Shown piece after piece: positions 23,469 through 33,742 of a DNA stretch of 64,000 nt. The stretch's first letter is position 1, and each line of letters opens with the position of its first letter. The position numbers and the translations under genes were made by a program. A model generated the notes under the pieces. That model made no database searches. It was not told the DNA's origin and worked only from the letters and a program-made list of their open reading frames with translations. The stretch comes from Amycolatopsis sp. 2-15 (lineage in GTDB: Bacteria; Actinomycetota; Actinomycetes; Mycobacteriales; Pseudonocardiaceae), in the NCBI RefSeq assembly GCF_030285625.1, contig NZ_CP127294.1, positions 1,560,001 through 1,624,000 on the forward strand, given 5' to 3'.

Positions 23469-24719
23469 GTGGGTCGGGTAGAGCGCTTCGACAGGCGTCT
23501 CGAGAACCTCGTGGGGAACACCTTCGCGCGCATGTTCGGTGGCAACGTCGTCACACAGGAAGTGGCGGTGGCGCTCGAGCGGGAAGGCGAGGAAAACGTT
23601 CGTGAGCTGGCAGGAGGTCGGCAGCTCGCCCCGAATCACTACATCGTGTCCTTGGGGCAGGCTGACCACGATCGGATGGCCGGCGACGAGCAGCGGGTCA
23701 CTGCGGTTCTCGCACAAGCTGTGGGCGAACACCTCGCCGAGCACGGCTGGGAGACCTATGGTGACGTCGTCGTATCACTCGAGCGCAACGAGGCGCTGCA
23801 TACTGGACAGTTCAAGACCCGTTCGTCCGTCGATCCCGACGCCCACGCGAGTGGACCCGGTGGCTCGTCACGGTCGGCACGACCCAGCAACGCAGGAGAC
23901 CCAGCAATGAGCCAGCCCCCCGGATACGGCCAATACGACCAGGGTGACCCGTACGGCCAGCAGGGCCAGTACGGCTACGGACAGCAGGGTGGCCAGCAGC
24001 CCGGGTACGACCAGGGCTATGGCCAGCAGGGCGGTTACGAGCAGCAGGGTTACGGCCAGCAGCCCGGCTATGACCAGTACGGCCAGCCCCAGCAGGGCGG
24101 TGCCGCTCAGCCCGGCTACGACCAGGGCTACCAGCAGGGTGGTTATGACCAGGGCTACGGCCAGCCCCAGCAGGGCGGCGGCTATGACCAGTACGGCCAG
24201 CCGCAGCAGGGTGGCGGTTACGGCCAGCAGGGTGGTTACGACCAGGGCTACGGCCAGCCCCAGCAAGGCGGCGGTTACGACCAGTACGGCCAGCCCCAGC
24301 AGGGCGGCGGCTACGGCGCGCCGGCAGCGGACCCGTACGGCCAGCAGCCCGGCTACGGCCAGCCGGCAGCGGACCCGTACGCCCAGCAGCAGCCCGGCTA
24401 CGGCCAGCCCGCTCCCGCGGCCGGCCGCGCGCTCGCGGCGAGCCTGCAGCTGGACGACGGCTCGAACCGGACGTACTCGCTGAAGCAGGGCGGGAACGTC
24501 GTGGGCCGCGGCCAGGACGCCGACTTCCGCCTGCCCGACACCGGGGTGTCGCGCCGGCACCTGGAGATCACCTGGGACGGCCAGAGTGCCACGCTCGCCG
24601 ACATCGGGTCCACGAACGGCACGACCGTGAACGGGACTCCGGTGCAGACGTGGCAGCTGGCCGACGGGGACGTCATCCGGGTGGGTCACTCTTCGTTGGT
24701 GTTCCGAACCCAGGGCTGA
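23469..24719 (+). CDS. fhaA: FhaA: FHA-domain protein with DUF3662 N-terminal domain
   Basis: The 416 residues have three parts: a DUF3662 domain (about 1-125, beginning [16 protein letters not shown]), a long Gly/Gln/Tyr/Pro-rich low-complexity part with repeated [18 protein letters not shown] units (about 140-310), and an FHA domain at the C terminus ([21 protein letters not shown], then [10 protein letters not shown]) that binds phosphothreonine. In mycobacteria FhaA binds phosphorylated partners of PknA/PknB such as the MviN lipid II flippase complex and slows peptidoglycan synthesis. GTG 23469 is preceded by GAGGAGGTC. It heads the operon that ends with pknB. Confidence 0.95.
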   Translation: MGRVERFDRRLENLVGNTFARMFGGNVVTQEVAVALEREGEENVRELAGGRQLAPNHYIVSLGQADHDRMAGDEQRVTAVLAQAVGEHLAEHGWETYGDVVVSLERNEALHTGQFKTRSSVDPDAHASGPGGSSRSARPSNAGDPAMSQPPGYGQYDQGDPYGQQGQYGYGQQGGQQPGYDQGYGQQGGYEQQGYGQQPGYDQYGQPQQGGAAQPGYDQGYQQGGYDQGYGQPQQGGGYDQYGQPQQGGGYGQQGGYDQGYGQPQQGGGYDQYGQPQQGGGYGAPAADPYGQQPGYGQPAADPYAQQQPGYGQPAPAAGRALAASLQLDDGSNRTYSLKQGGNVVGRGQDADFRLPDTGVSRRHLEITWDGQSATLADIGSTNGTTVNGTPVQTWQLADGDVIRVGHSSLVFRTQG

Positions 24720-24821
24720 GCAGAGGCCGGTAACGGGGTTCCCGCAGAATTGTCTTGCGGGGGGATCCGCGGTGCGCGCTGCGCCGCGGCTTGCAGGCAG
24801 AGTCGGGAGCGGACACAACAA

Positions 24822-25283
24822 GTGCCAGAGCTGGTCGTTCAACTCACCAGAGTGGGCTTTCTCGTGCTGCTCTGGCTCTTCGTGTTCGCCGCCCTGCGGG
24901 TCGTCCGTTCGGATCTCTACGCCGCGTCCGGTCTGCGGGTGCAGGTGCCCTCGTTCCGGCGGAACAAGGAGAAGAAGCCGCGGGGCAGCAAGGCCCCGCA
25001 GCAGCTCCTGGTGACCCACGGGGCGCTGGCGGGCACCCGCATCGCGCTCGACGGCCGGCCGATCCTGATCGGCCGGGCCGACGACTCGACGCTGGTGCTC
25101 GACGACGACTACGCGTCGACCCGGCACGCCCGCATCGCCCTGCGCGGGGAGGACTGGTACGTGGAAGATCTGGGCTCGACGAACGGGACCTACCTCGACC
25201 GGGCTAAGGTCACTGCACCCCTCCGGGTCCCGCTCGGAGTCCCCATCCGGATCGGCAAGACGGTGATCGAGCTTCGCCCATGA
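24822..25283 (+). CDS. fhaB: FhaB/FipA: membrane-anchored FHA-domain protein
   Basis: The 153 residues start at GTG 24822, chosen because the mycobacterial protein begins with the same VQLTR-GFLxLLW segment; an upstream in-frame extension is rich in Cys and Arg and unlikely. An N-terminal membrane helix (VGFLVLLWLFVFAALRVV) is followed by a basic linker and an FHA domain (LIGRADDSTLVLDDDYASTRHARI, GSTNGTYLDR). FhaB is a phosphothreonine-binding partner in cell division and growth signalling. It overlaps pstP by four bases (ATGA), linking reader and phosphatase. Confidence 0.94.
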   Translation: MPELVVQLTRVGFLVLLWLFVFAALRVVRSDLYAASGLRVQVPSFRRNKEKKPRGSKAPQQLLVTHGALAGTRIALDGRPILIGRADDSTLVLDDDYASTRHARIALRGEDWYVEDLGSTNGTYLDRAKVTAPLRVPLGVPIRIGKTVIELRP

Positions 25284-26683
25284 CTCTCGTCCTCCGCTAC
25301 GCGGCCCGCAGCGACCGGGGCCTGGTTCGTTCGAACAACCAGGACTCCGTGTACGCCGGCCCTCGCCTCCTCGCGCTCGCCGACGGTATGGGCGGCCACG
25401 CGGCCGGTGAGGTGGCCAGCAAGGTCGTCATCGCCTCACTCGCCCCGCTCGACGACGACGAACCGGGCGACGACCTGCTCGGTCAGCTCCGCGAGGCCGT
25501 GACCAACGGCAACGCGGCCATCGCCGAGCTCGTCTCCCAGGATCCCGATCTCGACGGCATGGGCACCACGCTCACCGCCGTGCTCTTCGCGGGCAACCGC
25601 CTGGGGCTCGTGCACGTCGGCGACTCCCGCGCGTACCTGTTGCGCGGCGGCCAGTTCGCGCAGATCACCCGCGACGACAGCTTCGTCAACGAGCTGCTGG
25701 AGCAGGGCCGCATCACGGCCGAGGAGGCCGCGGTGCACCCGCAGCGTTCGCTGCTGCTCAAGGCGCTCACCGGGCACGAGGTCGAGCCGAGTCTCACCGT
25801 GCGCGAAGCGCGTCCCGGTGACCGGTACCTCATCTGTTCCGACGGCCTGTCCGGCATGGTCTCCGACGAGACGATGTCGGAGGCCATCCGCATCGCGGAC
25901 CCGCAGGACTGCGCGGACCGGATGATCGAGCTCGCCCTCAAGGGCGGTGGTACGGACAACGTCACCGTGATCATCGCCGACGTGGTCGACGTCGACTTCG
26001 GTGACGATGCCCCGATCGTGGGCGGCGCCGCCGGCGACGGCAGCGACGAGCAGCACCAGGGCGACTCGCCGGCCGCGCGGGCCCGGGCGCTCACGCAGCC
26101 GCCCCCTCAGCCGCGGCCCGAGCCGCAGGCGTTCGAGGAGGATCCGAAGGCCAAGCGCCGCAAGCGGTTCCGTTGGCTCGTCGGCGCCGTCGTGGTGCTG
26201 ATCGTGCTGGCCGCGGCCGCGATCGCCACGCGCTACTTCGTGCTCAGCCAGTACTACGTGGGCGAGGGTCCCGACCAGGAGGTCGTGATCTACCGCGGGG
26301 TGCCGGGCAGCATCCTCGGCATCCAGCTGCACTCCTTCGAGCAGGGCTCGTGCCCGCCGGGGACGCTGTGCACCGACAAGCTGCGCGTGCCGGCCTTGCA
26401 AGAGGACGCGCGCATCGCCGTGCAGAACGGCGTGAAGCGCGACAGCCTCGACGACGCCCGCACGTACATCGACGACTTCCTGCGCCTGCGCAAGCAGCTG
26501 TCCGACTGCCCGCCGGCCACCCCTGGCACCACTTCCGGCGTGCCGACGGCTCCCGGCGGTCCGCCGGCGTCGTCGAGCAGCGCTGTTCCGCCGCCTTCGG
26601 GCGGCGCGTCTTCGTCGGCGAACCAGCCTGCGGGGAGGGACTGCTCGACGTCGAGTACGGCGCCGACAGGAGGCGGTAACTGA
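25280..26683 (+). CDS. pstP: PstP: PP2C-family Ser/Thr protein phosphatase
   Basis: The 467 residues have a cytoplasmic PP2C domain (1-240) with metal-site motifs including Asp35 (LALADGMGGHAAG), GDSRAYLLR, CSDGLSG and GGTDNVTVI. A linker and one membrane helix near 300 (WLVGAVVVLIVLAAAAIATRYF) lead to an extracellular part of about 145 residues with a Ser/Pro-rich tail. PstP removes phosphate from PknA, PknB and their targets. It is translated in tight coupling with fhaB and rodA (stop and start overlap as TGATG). Confidence 0.95.
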   Translation: MTLVLRYAARSDRGLVRSNNQDSVYAGPRLLALADGMGGHAAGEVASKVVIASLAPLDDDEPGDDLLGQLREAVTNGNAAIAELVSQDPDLDGMGTTLTAVLFAGNRLGLVHVGDSRAYLLRGGQFAQITRDDSFVNELLEQGRITAEEAAVHPQRSLLLKALTGHEVEPSLTVREARPGDRYLICSDGLSGMVSDETMSEAIRIADPQDCADRMIELALKGGGTDNVTVIIADVVDVDFGDDAPIVGGAAGDGSDEQHQGDSPAARARALTQPPPQPRPEPQAFEEDPKAKRRKRFRWLVGAVVVLIVLAAAAIATRYFVLSQYYVGEGPDQEVVIYRGVPGSILGIQLHSFEQGSCPPGTLCTDKLRVPALQEDARIAVQNGVKRDSLDDARTYIDDFLRLRKQLSDCPPATPGTTSGVPTAPGGPPASSSSAVPPPSGGASSSANQPAGRDCSTSSTAPTGGGN

Positions 26684-28176
26684 TGGGTCAGCCCCTGGCC
26701 GACCCGTTGTCGGCCCAGTTCGCGACCAATCCGCCCCGGGAGCTGCCCAAGCGCCGGGGCACCGAGCTGTTGCTGCTGGCGTTCGCCGCGTTCATCGTCA
26801 CCCTCGCGCTCGTGCTTGTGGAGGCCAACCAGGAGCAGGAGCTCACGCTCTCGATCCTGTGGCTCGGCCTCGCCTACCTCGGTGTGCTGACCGGCGCGCA
26901 CCTCGCCGTGCGCCGCTGGGCGCCGTACGCCGACCCGGTGTTGCTGCCGTGCGTGGCGCTGCTCAACGGCATCGGGCTGGTGATGATTCACCGCCTCGAC
27001 CTGGCCGAAGCCGAGCAGGCCGCGCAGAAGGGCAGCGAGTACAGCCCCGAAGTGACCAAGCAGGTGCTGTTCACGGTCATCTCGCTGGCGCTGTTCGTGG
27101 TCGTGCTGATCGTGGTCAACGACCACCGCACCCTCACGCGCTACGGCTACACCTTCGGCCTGATCGGCATCGCCGCGCTGGCGCTGCCCGCGGTGCTGCC
27201 GTCGAGCCTTTCCGAGGTCAACGGCGCGAAGGTCTGGCTCAAGCTGCCGTTCTTCTCGATCCAGCCCGGTGAGTTCGCGAAGATCCTCCTGATGATCTTC
27301 TTCGCGTCGTTCCTGGTGTCCAAACGCGACTTGTTCATGGTGGCGGGCAAGAAAGTCCTCGGTGTGGAGCTGCCGCGCGCCCGTGACCTGGGCCCGATCC
27401 TCATCGCCGCCGCGGCGAGCATCGGCATCCTGGTGTTCGAGAAGGACCTCGGCACGTCGCTGCTCTACTTCAGCATCATCCTGGTCATGCTCTACGTCGC
27501 GACCGAGCGCGTGATCTGGGTCGTCGTCGGGCTCACGTTCTTCATCGGCGGCTGCATCATCGCCTACAACCTCTTCACGCACGTCCAGCAGCGTGTGGAG
27601 AACTGGCTCAACCCGCTGGGCCCGCGCTACGACGAGCTCGGCGGCTCCTACCAGCTCGCGCAGGGCCTGTTCGGTCTCGGCACGGGCGGGGTCGGCGGAA
27701 CCGGTCTCGGCGCCGGCCGGCCGGACATCGTGCCCGCGGCGAGCACCGACTTCATCACCGCGTCGATCGGCGAGGAGCTGGGCTTCATCGGCCTGGCCGC
27801 CGTGCTGATGCTCTACCTGCTGATCGCGATGCGCGGCATGCGCAGCGCGCTGGCCGTGCGCGACACGTTCGGCAAGCTGCTCGGCGGCGGGCTCGCGTTC
27901 ACGATGGTCATGCAGATCTTCGTGGTCGTCGGCGGCGTCACGGCGCTGATCCCGGAAACCGGTATCACGGCGCCGTTCCTGTCCCAGGGTGGTTCGTCGC
28001 TGCTCGCGAACTACATCCTCGTCGCCCTGTTGCTGCGCATCTCCGACGCCGCGCGCAAGCCGGCCAAGCGCGCCAAGCCGCAGCAGCCCCAGGCCCCGAT
28101 CGCCGAGGCGCACACCGTGCTGGTGCAGCGCCCGCCGGCCGGTGGCAGCCCGAACGGTGACGGGAGGGCCGCGTGA
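26683..28176 (+). CDS. rodA: RodA: SEDS-family peptidoglycan glycosyltransferase
   Basis: The 497 residues have about 12 membrane helices and belong to the RodA/FtsW/SpoVE family, which polymerises lipid II at the membrane. Family motifs are visible in the central loop region (LNPLGPRYDELGGSYQLAQGL and AASTDFITASIGEELGFIG) and near the C terminus (PETGITAPFLSQGGSSLLANY). It is coupled to pbpA by a four-base overlap. A RodA-PbpA pair supplies the glycan polymerase and transpeptidase activities for growth. Confidence 0.96.
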   Translation: MGQPLADPLSAQFATNPPRELPKRRGTELLLLAFAAFIVTLALVLVEANQEQELTLSILWLGLAYLGVLTGAHLAVRRWAPYADPVLLPCVALLNGIGLVMIHRLDLAEAEQAAQKGSEYSPEVTKQVLFTVISLALFVVVLIVVNDHRTLTRYGYTFGLIGIAALALPAVLPSSLSEVNGAKVWLKLPFFSIQPGEFAKILLMIFFASFLVSKRDLFMVAGKKVLGVELPRARDLGPILIAAAASIGILVFEKDLGTSLLYFSIILVMLYVATERVIWVVVGLTFFIGGCIIAYNLFTHVQQRVENWLNPLGPRYDELGGSYQLAQGLFGLGTGGVGGTGLGAGRPDIVPAASTDFITASIGEELGFIGLAAVLMLYLLIAMRGMRSALAVRDTFGKLLGGGLAFTMVMQIFVVVGGVTALIPETGITAPFLSQGGSSLLANYILVALLLRISDAARKPAKRAKPQQPQAPIAEAHTVLVQRPPAGGSPNGDGRAA

Positions 28177-29636
28177 ACACTCCCCTGCGCAAGGTCGGCA
28201 TGGCGATGCTCGTGATGATCGTCCTGCTGCTCGCGAACGACACCTACATCCAGGTCGTCAAGGCCGACGACTACCGCACCGACTCGCGCAACCAGCGCGT
28301 GCTCTACGACGAGTACTCGCGCCAGCGCGGGCAGATCGTCACGCCCGACGGCGTGGTGCTGGCCGGCGTGAAGGCCTCCAGCGACAAGTTCAAGTTCACG
28401 CGCACCTACACCGACGGCCCGATGTACGCGCCGGTCACCGGCTTCTACTCGATCAACTACGGCGCCGGCGGCCTCGAGCGCGCCGAGGACGACGTGCTCA
28501 ACGGCTCCGACCCGCGGCTGTTCGTGCGCCGCCTGTCGGACATGGTCACCGGGCGCGACCCGCGCGGCGGCAACGTGAAGCTCACGATCGACCCGAAGGT
28601 GCAGAAGGCCGCGTACGACCTGATGACCCAGCACGGCTACACCGGCGCCGTGGTGGCGATGGAGCCGAAGACGGGCCGCATCCTCGCGATGGTGTCGACG
28701 CCGTCGTACGACCCGAACACGCTGGCGTCGCACGGCAAGGACCAGAACACCGCCTGGGCGAACTACTCCAAGGACCCGAAGAACCCGATGCTGAACCGGG
28801 CGATCTCGGAGACCTACCCGCCGGGGTCCACGTTCAAGCTGGTCACCGCGTCGGCCGCGCTCGAGGCCGGGATCGGCCCCGACACGGCGATCAACCCCGC
28901 GCCCAACGTGAAGCTGCCGGGCACCAACACGACGCTGGAGAACTACGCCGGCGAGGCCTGCCCGGGCACCACGTTCAAGGACGCGCTCGCGCACTCGTGC
29001 AACGTGCCGTTCGCGACGTTCGCGGGCCAGCTCGGCGCCGACAAGATGAAAGCGACGGCCGCCAACTTCGGCATCGGCCAGACCGACCTCACCGTGCCGA
29101 TGAAGGTGGCGCCGTCCACCGTCGGCGCGCTCGACTCGCAGGGCGCGCTCTACCAGAGCGGCATCGGCCAGCGCGACGTTCGGCTCACGCCGCTGCAGGA
29201 CTGCCTGCTCGCCGCGACCGTCGCCAACGGCGGCATGGCGATGAAGCCGGAGCTCGTGCAGTCGATCCTGGCGCCGGACCTCTCGACGATCGAGGACACC
29301 GACCCGGAGCAGCTCACCGGCACCCCGGCGCTCTCGCCGTCGAACGACCAGATCCTCACGCAGATGATGATCGCGTCGGAGGGCTTCACCGCGGGCAAGG
29401 GCAAGGACCCCGCGCTGAAGATCGCGTCGAAGACCGGCACCGCCGAGCACGGCACCGACTCGAAGAACACGCCGCCGCACGCGTGGTACACCGCGTTCGC
29501 GCCCTCGGACAACCCGCAGATCGCCGTGTCGGTCATCGTCGAGAACGGCGGCAACCGCGGGCTCGCCGCGACCGGCGGCTCCGTCGCCGCCGAGATCGGC
29601 CGGGCCGCCATCGCCGCGCGCCTCGGGGGTGGGTAG
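28173..29636 (+). CDS. pbpA: PbpA: class B penicillin-binding protein (D,D-transpeptidase)
   Basis: The 487 residues have an N-terminal membrane anchor (MAMLVMIVLLLAN), a non-catalytic domain, and a transpeptidase domain with the three active-site motifs Ser219-Thr-Phe-Lys222, Ser275-Cys-Asn277 and Lys420-Thr-Gly. It crosslinks stem peptides of peptidoglycan and works with RodA. The start GTG 28173 lies within the end of rodA. In mycobacteria PbpA is phosphorylated by PknB, which matches the gene order here. Confidence 0.96.
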   Translation: MNTPLRKVGMAMLVMIVLLLANDTYIQVVKADDYRTDSRNQRVLYDEYSRQRGQIVTPDGVVLAGVKASSDKFKFTRTYTDGPMYAPVTGFYSINYGAGGLERAEDDVLNGSDPRLFVRRLSDMVTGRDPRGGNVKLTIDPKVQKAAYDLMTQHGYTGAVVAMEPKTGRILAMVSTPSYDPNTLASHGKDQNTAWANYSKDPKNPMLNRAISETYPPGSTFKLVTASAALEAGIGPDTAINPAPNVKLPGTNTTLENYAGEACPGTTFKDALAHSCNVPFATFAGQLGADKMKATAANFGIGQTDLTVPMKVAPSTVGALDSQGALYQSGIGQRDVRLTPLQDCLLAATVANGGMAMKPELVQSILAPDLSTIEDTDPEQLTGTPALSPSNDQILTQMMIASEGFTAGKGKDPALKIASKTGTAEHGTDSKNTPPHAWYTAFAPSDNPQIAVSVIVENGGNRGLAATGGSVAAEIGRAAIAARLGGG

Positions 29637-29639
29637 CCG

Positions 29640-30950
29640 ATGCTGTCCTCGGGTCAGCTGCTGGCCGAGCGCTACAAGCTGACGAACCGGATCGCCGTCG
29701 GCGGGATGGGCGAGGTCTGGCAGGCGAGCGACACCCGGCTCGACCGGGTCGTCGCGGTGAAGGTGCTGAAGGCCGAACTCTCCGGCGACGCCGAGTTCCT
29801 GCACCGGTTCCGGACCGAGGCGCGGATGACGGCGTCGCTCAACCACGCCGGGATCGCGGCGGTGCACGACTACGGCGAGACCTTCGCCGGAACCGAGGGC
29901 GGCAAAGAGGAAGACGCGCTGCCCATCGCGTACCTGGTCATGGAGTTCGTGGAGGGCGACCCGCTCGCGGGCATCCTCGCCAAGCACGGGCGCCTCTCGG
30001 CCGACTACACGCTCGACCTGTTGGAGCAGGCCGGCACGGCGCTGCAGGCCGCGCACGAGCAGGGCCTGGTGCACCGCGACGTCAAGCCGGGCAACATCCT
30101 CGTCACGCCGGCGGGCCAGGTGAAGATCACCGACTTCGGCGTGGCCAAGGCCGCGCACGCCGCCCCGGTGACCCGCAACGGCATGGTCATGGGCACGGCC
30201 CACTACATCGCTCCCGAGCAGGCGCTGGGCCACGACGCCGAGCCGGCCAGCGATGTCTACTCGCTCGCCGTGTGCGGCTACGAATGCCTCGCCGGCCACC
30301 GGCCGTTCCTCTCGGAGAACGCGGTGAGCGTCGCCATGATGCACATCCGCGACCTCCCGCCGCCGCTGCCGCCCGACGTGCCACCGGGTGCGCGCGCGGT
30401 CATCGAGGCCACGCTGGTCAAGGACCCCCGGCAGCGCTACGCGAGTGGTGGCGAGTTCGCCAACGCCGTCGCGGCCGTCCGCGCCGGGCACCCCCTGCCG
30501 ACGCCGCTCGGCCTGGTCAACGCCGCCTACGCGGCGGGCCAGGTCCCGCCGTCGCCGCCCCCCGGGATGCCGCAGGCCGGCGAGCTCCCCCATGTGCCCA
30601 TCGGTCCTGGTTCCAACCCCGGGTTCCCGCCGCTGTCGCCGGGTTCGGTGCGCCCCGTGCACCCGCCCGTGCCGCGGCGGAAGAGCCAGTGGGGCTGGTG
30701 GGTGCTGCTCGCGGTGATCGTGATCGCCGTGATCGTGGCGGCGGCGTTCGTCGTGGCCAAAGTGGCGGGCACCGGCAACGGACAGACACCGAGAAGCGTG
30801 GACACAGGCAGACCGGCGCCGGTCGAGCCGACCGGCCGCGCAGGAGGACCGACCGCAGGCGGACCCGCCGAACCGGGTGCGAGCGAGAAGCAGGGCCTGC
30901 AAGGCATCATGACCACACCTTGGACGGAATGGAACGGCACACAGAGATGA
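29640..30950 (+). CDS. pknA: PknA: membrane Ser/Thr protein kinase
   Basis: The 436 residues have a Hanks-type kinase domain (1-275) with the Gly loop [11 protein letters not shown]-binding Lys41 (VAVKVLK), catalytic [10 protein letters not shown] and DFGVAK. A Pro-rich linker (SPPPGMP) comes before one membrane helix ([22 protein letters not shown]) and a short extracellular tail with no PASTA domain. PknA phosphorylates cell-division and wall-synthesis proteins. ATG 29640 is four bases after the pbpA stop, and the gene overlaps pknB by four bases. Confidence 0.96.
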   Translation: MLSSGQLLAERYKLTNRIAVGGMGEVWQASDTRLDRVVAVKVLKAELSGDAEFLHRFRTEARMTASLNHAGIAAVHDYGETFAGTEGGKEEDALPIAYLVMEFVEGDPLAGILAKHGRLSADYTLDLLEQAGTALQAAHEQGLVHRDVKPGNILVTPAGQVKITDFGVAKAAHAAPVTRNGMVMGTAHYIAPEQALGHDAEPASDVYSLAVCGYECLAGHRPFLSENAVSVAMMHIRDLPPPLPPDVPPGARAVIEATLVKDPRQRYASGGEFANAVAAVRAGHPLPTPLGLVNAAYAAGQVPPSPPPGMPQAGELPHVPIGPGSNPGFPPLSPGSVRPVHPPVPRRKSQWGWWVLLAVIVIAVIVAAAFVVAKVAGTGNGQTPRSVDTGRPAPVEPTGRAGGPTAGGPAEPGASEKQGLQGIMTTPWTEWNGTQR

Positions 30951-32941
30951 GCACACCCAGACTGCTCTCCAATCGGTACGAGCTGGGCGAGACGCTCGGC
31001 TACGGAGGTATGTCCGAGGTCCATCACGGGCACGATGTGCGTCTGGGCCGGGAAGTCGCGATCAAGGTCCTGCGCGCGGACCTCGCCCGCGACCCCCAGT
31101 TCCAGGAACGCTTCCGCCGTGAGGCCCAGAACGCGGCCGCGCTCAACCACCCCGCGATCGTTGCGGTCTACGACACCGGTGAAGCCAACACCGACTTCGG
31201 GAACCTGCCCTACATCGTCATGGAGTACGTCGAGGGCCGGACGCTTCGCGACATCGTGAAGACCGAGGGCCCGATGTCGCAGAAGCGGGCCATGGAGGTC
31301 ATGGCCGACGTCTGCGCGGCGCTGGACTTCTCCCACCGCCACGGCATCGTGCACCGCGACGTGAAGCCCGCCAACGTGATGATCACGAAGAACGGCGCCG
31401 TCAAGGTGATGGACTTCGGCATCGCCCGCGCGATGCACGACGGCCAGTCGGCGATGACGCAGACGGCCGCCGTGATCGGCACCGCGCAGTACCTCTCGCC
31501 GGAGCAGGCGCGCGGTGAAGCCGTCGACGCGCGTTCCGACGTGTACGCGGCCGGCTGCGTGCTCTACGAGCTCATCACCGGGGAGCCCCCGTTCACGGGT
31601 GACTCACCGGTGGCCGTGGCCTACCAGCACGTGCGAGAGGACCCGAACCCGCCGTCGTCGGTGAATCCGGCGGTGACGCCCGAGCTCGACGCCGTGGTGC
31701 TCAAGGCGCTGGCGAAGGGCCCGGCCAACCGGTACCAGTCAGCCGCCGAGATGCGCTCGGACCTCGTGCGCACGCTCTCGGGCCAGCGCCCGTCCGCTCC
31801 GATGGTGATGTCGGAGGACGAGCGCACCCAGGTGATGAACCAGGACCGCCGGCAGCCGCAGCGCTACGAGGAGTACGCCGACGAGCCGGACGAGGACCCG
31901 AAGGCCAAGCGCCGCAACCGCACGATCCTGGCCGTGGTCGGGGTTCTGCTCGTGGCCGGTGTGGTGCTCCTGGTCATGTGGCTCAACGGGGCCTTCCGCT
32001 CGGAGACCACCAACGCGGCGATTCCGAACGTGGTGGGCCAGCAGGCCGGTGTCGCGAAGTCGAACCTGCAAACGGCGGGCTTCTCCTCGTTCGCGCCGAA
32101 CAAGAGCGTGATTTGCGGGGCCTCGGACCCGAGCACCAACCCCAAGGGCCTGACCTGCAGCGAAGACTCGATCGACAAGGTCGTCTCGATCGACCCAGGC
32201 CCCGGCCAGAACGTCGCGACGACCACGCAGATCCAGCTGTACGTGGGCGCGCGGCCCGATTCGACCACCGTGCCGGACCTGACCGGCAAGACCCAGGACC
32301 AAGTCGGCCCGATTCTCGATCAGGCCCACCTGCAGCTGGGCAACGTCAACTCGAAGTCGGTCGACAACCCGGACGACGTCGGCAAGGTCATCTCGCAGGA
32401 CCCGACCCCGAACGTGACGGCGGCCCAGGGCACGAAGGTGAACATCACCGTCGGCGGCGATCTGCAGCTCAAGCAGGTGCCGGACACGACCGGCCAGACC
32501 TACGCCAACGCGAAGAAGCAGCTCGAAGGCCTCGGCTTCACGGTCAACCGCACCGATGTGGACTCGACCCAGCCGAAGGAACAGGTCGTCAACCAGCAGC
32601 CGAACGGCGGTCAGGTCGCACCCGGTTCGAAGATCACGCTGTCGGTTTCGAAGGGCCCGCAGCAGATCACGATGCCGGACCTGACGGGGCAGACCGAAGA
32701 CCAGGCAACACAGTCTCTGCAGAAGCTGGGCTGGTCGGGCAACATCAACGTCCAGTCGGTGCACTTCGGTGCGGGCCAGCCGGGCACGGTCCTCCGGACC
32801 AGCCCGGACGCCGGCCAGACGATCTCGCCGACGCAGAACGTCACGCTGACGATCCTGGAGCAGGACGACGGCGGTACTCCGTCTACGTCGGGCAACCCCG
32901 GCGGCGGCGGGATCGGCATCCATCCGCCCGGAAACCCGTGA
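30947..32941 (+). CDS. pknB: PknB: Ser/Thr protein kinase with four PASTA domains
   Basis: The 664 residues comprise a kinase domain (1-280: Gly loop LGYGGMSEV, Lys40 in [24 protein letters not shown], activation-loop Thr residues in [18 protein letters not shown]), a juxtamembrane linker, one membrane helix ([21 protein letters not shown]) and four extracellular PASTA repeats (starting [32 protein letters not shown]) that bind muropeptides or lipid II. It ends with a Gly/Pro-rich tail. ATG 30947 is the start; the open frame continues far upstream only as a shadow of pknA and pbpA. This kinase couples wall precursor state to growth. Confidence 0.96.
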   Translation: MSTPRLLSNRYELGETLGYGGMSEVHHGHDVRLGREVAIKVLRADLARDPQFQERFRREAQNAAALNHPAIVAVYDTGEANTDFGNLPYIVMEYVEGRTLRDIVKTEGPMSQKRAMEVMADVCAALDFSHRHGIVHRDVKPANVMITKNGAVKVMDFGIARAMHDGQSAMTQTAAVIGTAQYLSPEQARGEAVDARSDVYAAGCVLYELITGEPPFTGDSPVAVAYQHVREDPNPPSSVNPAVTPELDAVVLKALAKGPANRYQSAAEMRSDLVRTLSGQRPSAPMVMSEDERTQVMNQDRRQPQRYEEYADEPDEDPKAKRRNRTILAVVGVLLVAGVVLLVMWLNGAFRSETTNAAIPNVVGQQAGVAKSNLQTAGFSSFAPNKSVICGASDPSTNPKGLTCSEDSIDKVVSIDPGPGQNVATTTQIQLYVGARPDSTTVPDLTGKTQDQVGPILDQAHLQLGNVNSKSVDNPDDVGKVISQDPTPNVTAAQGTKVNITVGGDLQLKQVPDTTGQTYANAKKQLEGLGFTVNRTDVDSTQPKEQVVNQQPNGGQVAPGSKITLSVSKGPQQITMPDLTGQTEDQATQSLQKLGWSGNINVQSVHFGAGQPGTVLRTSPDAGQTISPTQNVTLTILEQDDGGTPSTSGNPGGGGIGIHPPGNP

Positions 32942-32958
32942 TCATCCGCTGAAACGCG

Positions 32959-32992
32959 ACAGGGCCCGCACGGTTTTCCGTGCGGGCCCTGT
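32959..32992. terminator. Bidirectional terminator between pknB and the EACC1-like gene
   Basis: A perfect 15-base inverted repeat, ACAGGGCCCGCACGG and CCGTGCGGGCCCTGT, closes on TTTT. It lies 18 bases after the pknB stop and 19 bases from the stop of the convergent gene at 33011, so it can serve both. Confidence 0.9.
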
Positions 32993-33010
32993 GCTTTCCC
33001 CGGAAGTTTC

Positions 33011-33361
33011 TCAGTCCTGGTCAAGGAAGCCGCGGACGCTCGCCAGCACCGCGTCGACGTCGCTGCTCGAACCGCAGTCGACGTCCAGCTCCTCCACGGC
33101 GCCGGACCGCTTCAGCTTGAGCAGCACGCGCTCGTCGCCGCGGCCCTTGCGCAGCCAGCCGAACAGCGAGCGGCACAGCGTGCCCGCCGACCGGCTGCTC
33201 ACCAGCACGACCACGGCGTCACGCGCCGCGTCGTCCGACACGGGTCTCTCGGCCAGCCGGACGCGGTCGCGGAGCTCGTCCTCGGAACGCAGCCAGGAGG
33301 CGAGCTGGTGCAGCTCGTCATCCGAGCCGGCCACGGTGATCGCGGCGATCCCAGCCGTCAC
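33011..33361 (-). CDS. Small EACC1-like protein
   Basis: The 116 residues start at GTG 33361, which has GAGGGGAG before it; the frame stays open upstream but codes for an Arg/Ser-rich stretch without a better start. The sequence LHQLASWLRSEDELRDRVRL, then a long VVVLVSSRSAGTLCRSLFGWL segment and a terminal ELDVDCGSSSDVDAVLASV, resembles the effector-associated constant component EACC1. That small domain is known from actinobacterial conflict systems, where it stands beside proteases, nucleases or NTPases. No effector gene is next to it here; pknB is convergent. The family call rests on pattern recognition. Confidence 0.65.
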   Translation of the reverse strand: MTAGIAAITVAGSDDELHQLASWLRSEDELRDRVRLAERPVSDDAARDAVVVLVSSRSAGTLCRSLFGWLRKGRGDERVLLKLKRSGAVEELDVDCGSSSDVDAVLASVRGFLDQD

Positions 33362-33742
33362 GACTCTCCCCTCACGGGTGAACAGACGGCGCGAGGGTAA
33401 CCGACGCGCTGCCGCGGAGGAAGACCGCCTAGATGAATTGCCGACTGCAATTTGCACATAACTCAGTGCGATCGCTCCGGCCGGGCACCGGCATCCGCCG
33501 TCGGCACGGGCGCGTCGTGCCGCCGACGAATGCCGGTGGACCGGTAGACCCACCCGCGGCGCCGGAGCGTTTCCCGACGCCGCGGGCTCTCTCCGCAGCA
33601 GTGTGTGCTGCTGGCCGGCGCCACCCGCGTGGGTGAAGGCAAGACATTAGCGTGCTCTGGGTGATCTCCGGAAGATCCGAACCGGAAATTGCCATGTGCA
33701 ATTTGCAGATTCACGTCGGAGCATGCTCGAACCGCTCCGAGC
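33362..33742. repeat. Gene-free region with two direct repeats
   Basis: No coding frame with a convincing start or codon pattern is seen in these 381 bases. Two direct repeats, at 33436-33456 and 33687-33707, share AATTGCC, three variable bases (GAC or ATG), then TGCAATTTGCA. They are AT-rich islands in a GC-rich region and lie 251 bases apart, one nearer each flanking gene. Several GC-rich inverted repeats (CCGGCATCCGCCGTCGGCAC and partners) lie between them. Confidence 0.6.

Noticed and set aside
27989..30946. Apparent giant protein fusing 980 residues to the N terminus of PknB
   Set aside because: The upstream part is the out-of-frame shadow of rodA, pbpA and pknA. ATG 30947 overlaps the pknA stop as ATGA and gives a normal PknB.
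33362..33553. 64-residue N-terminal extension of the EACC1-like protein
   Set aside because: The extension is Arg/Ser-rich, lacks a ribosome-binding site and ends exactly where GTG 33361 has a good one.
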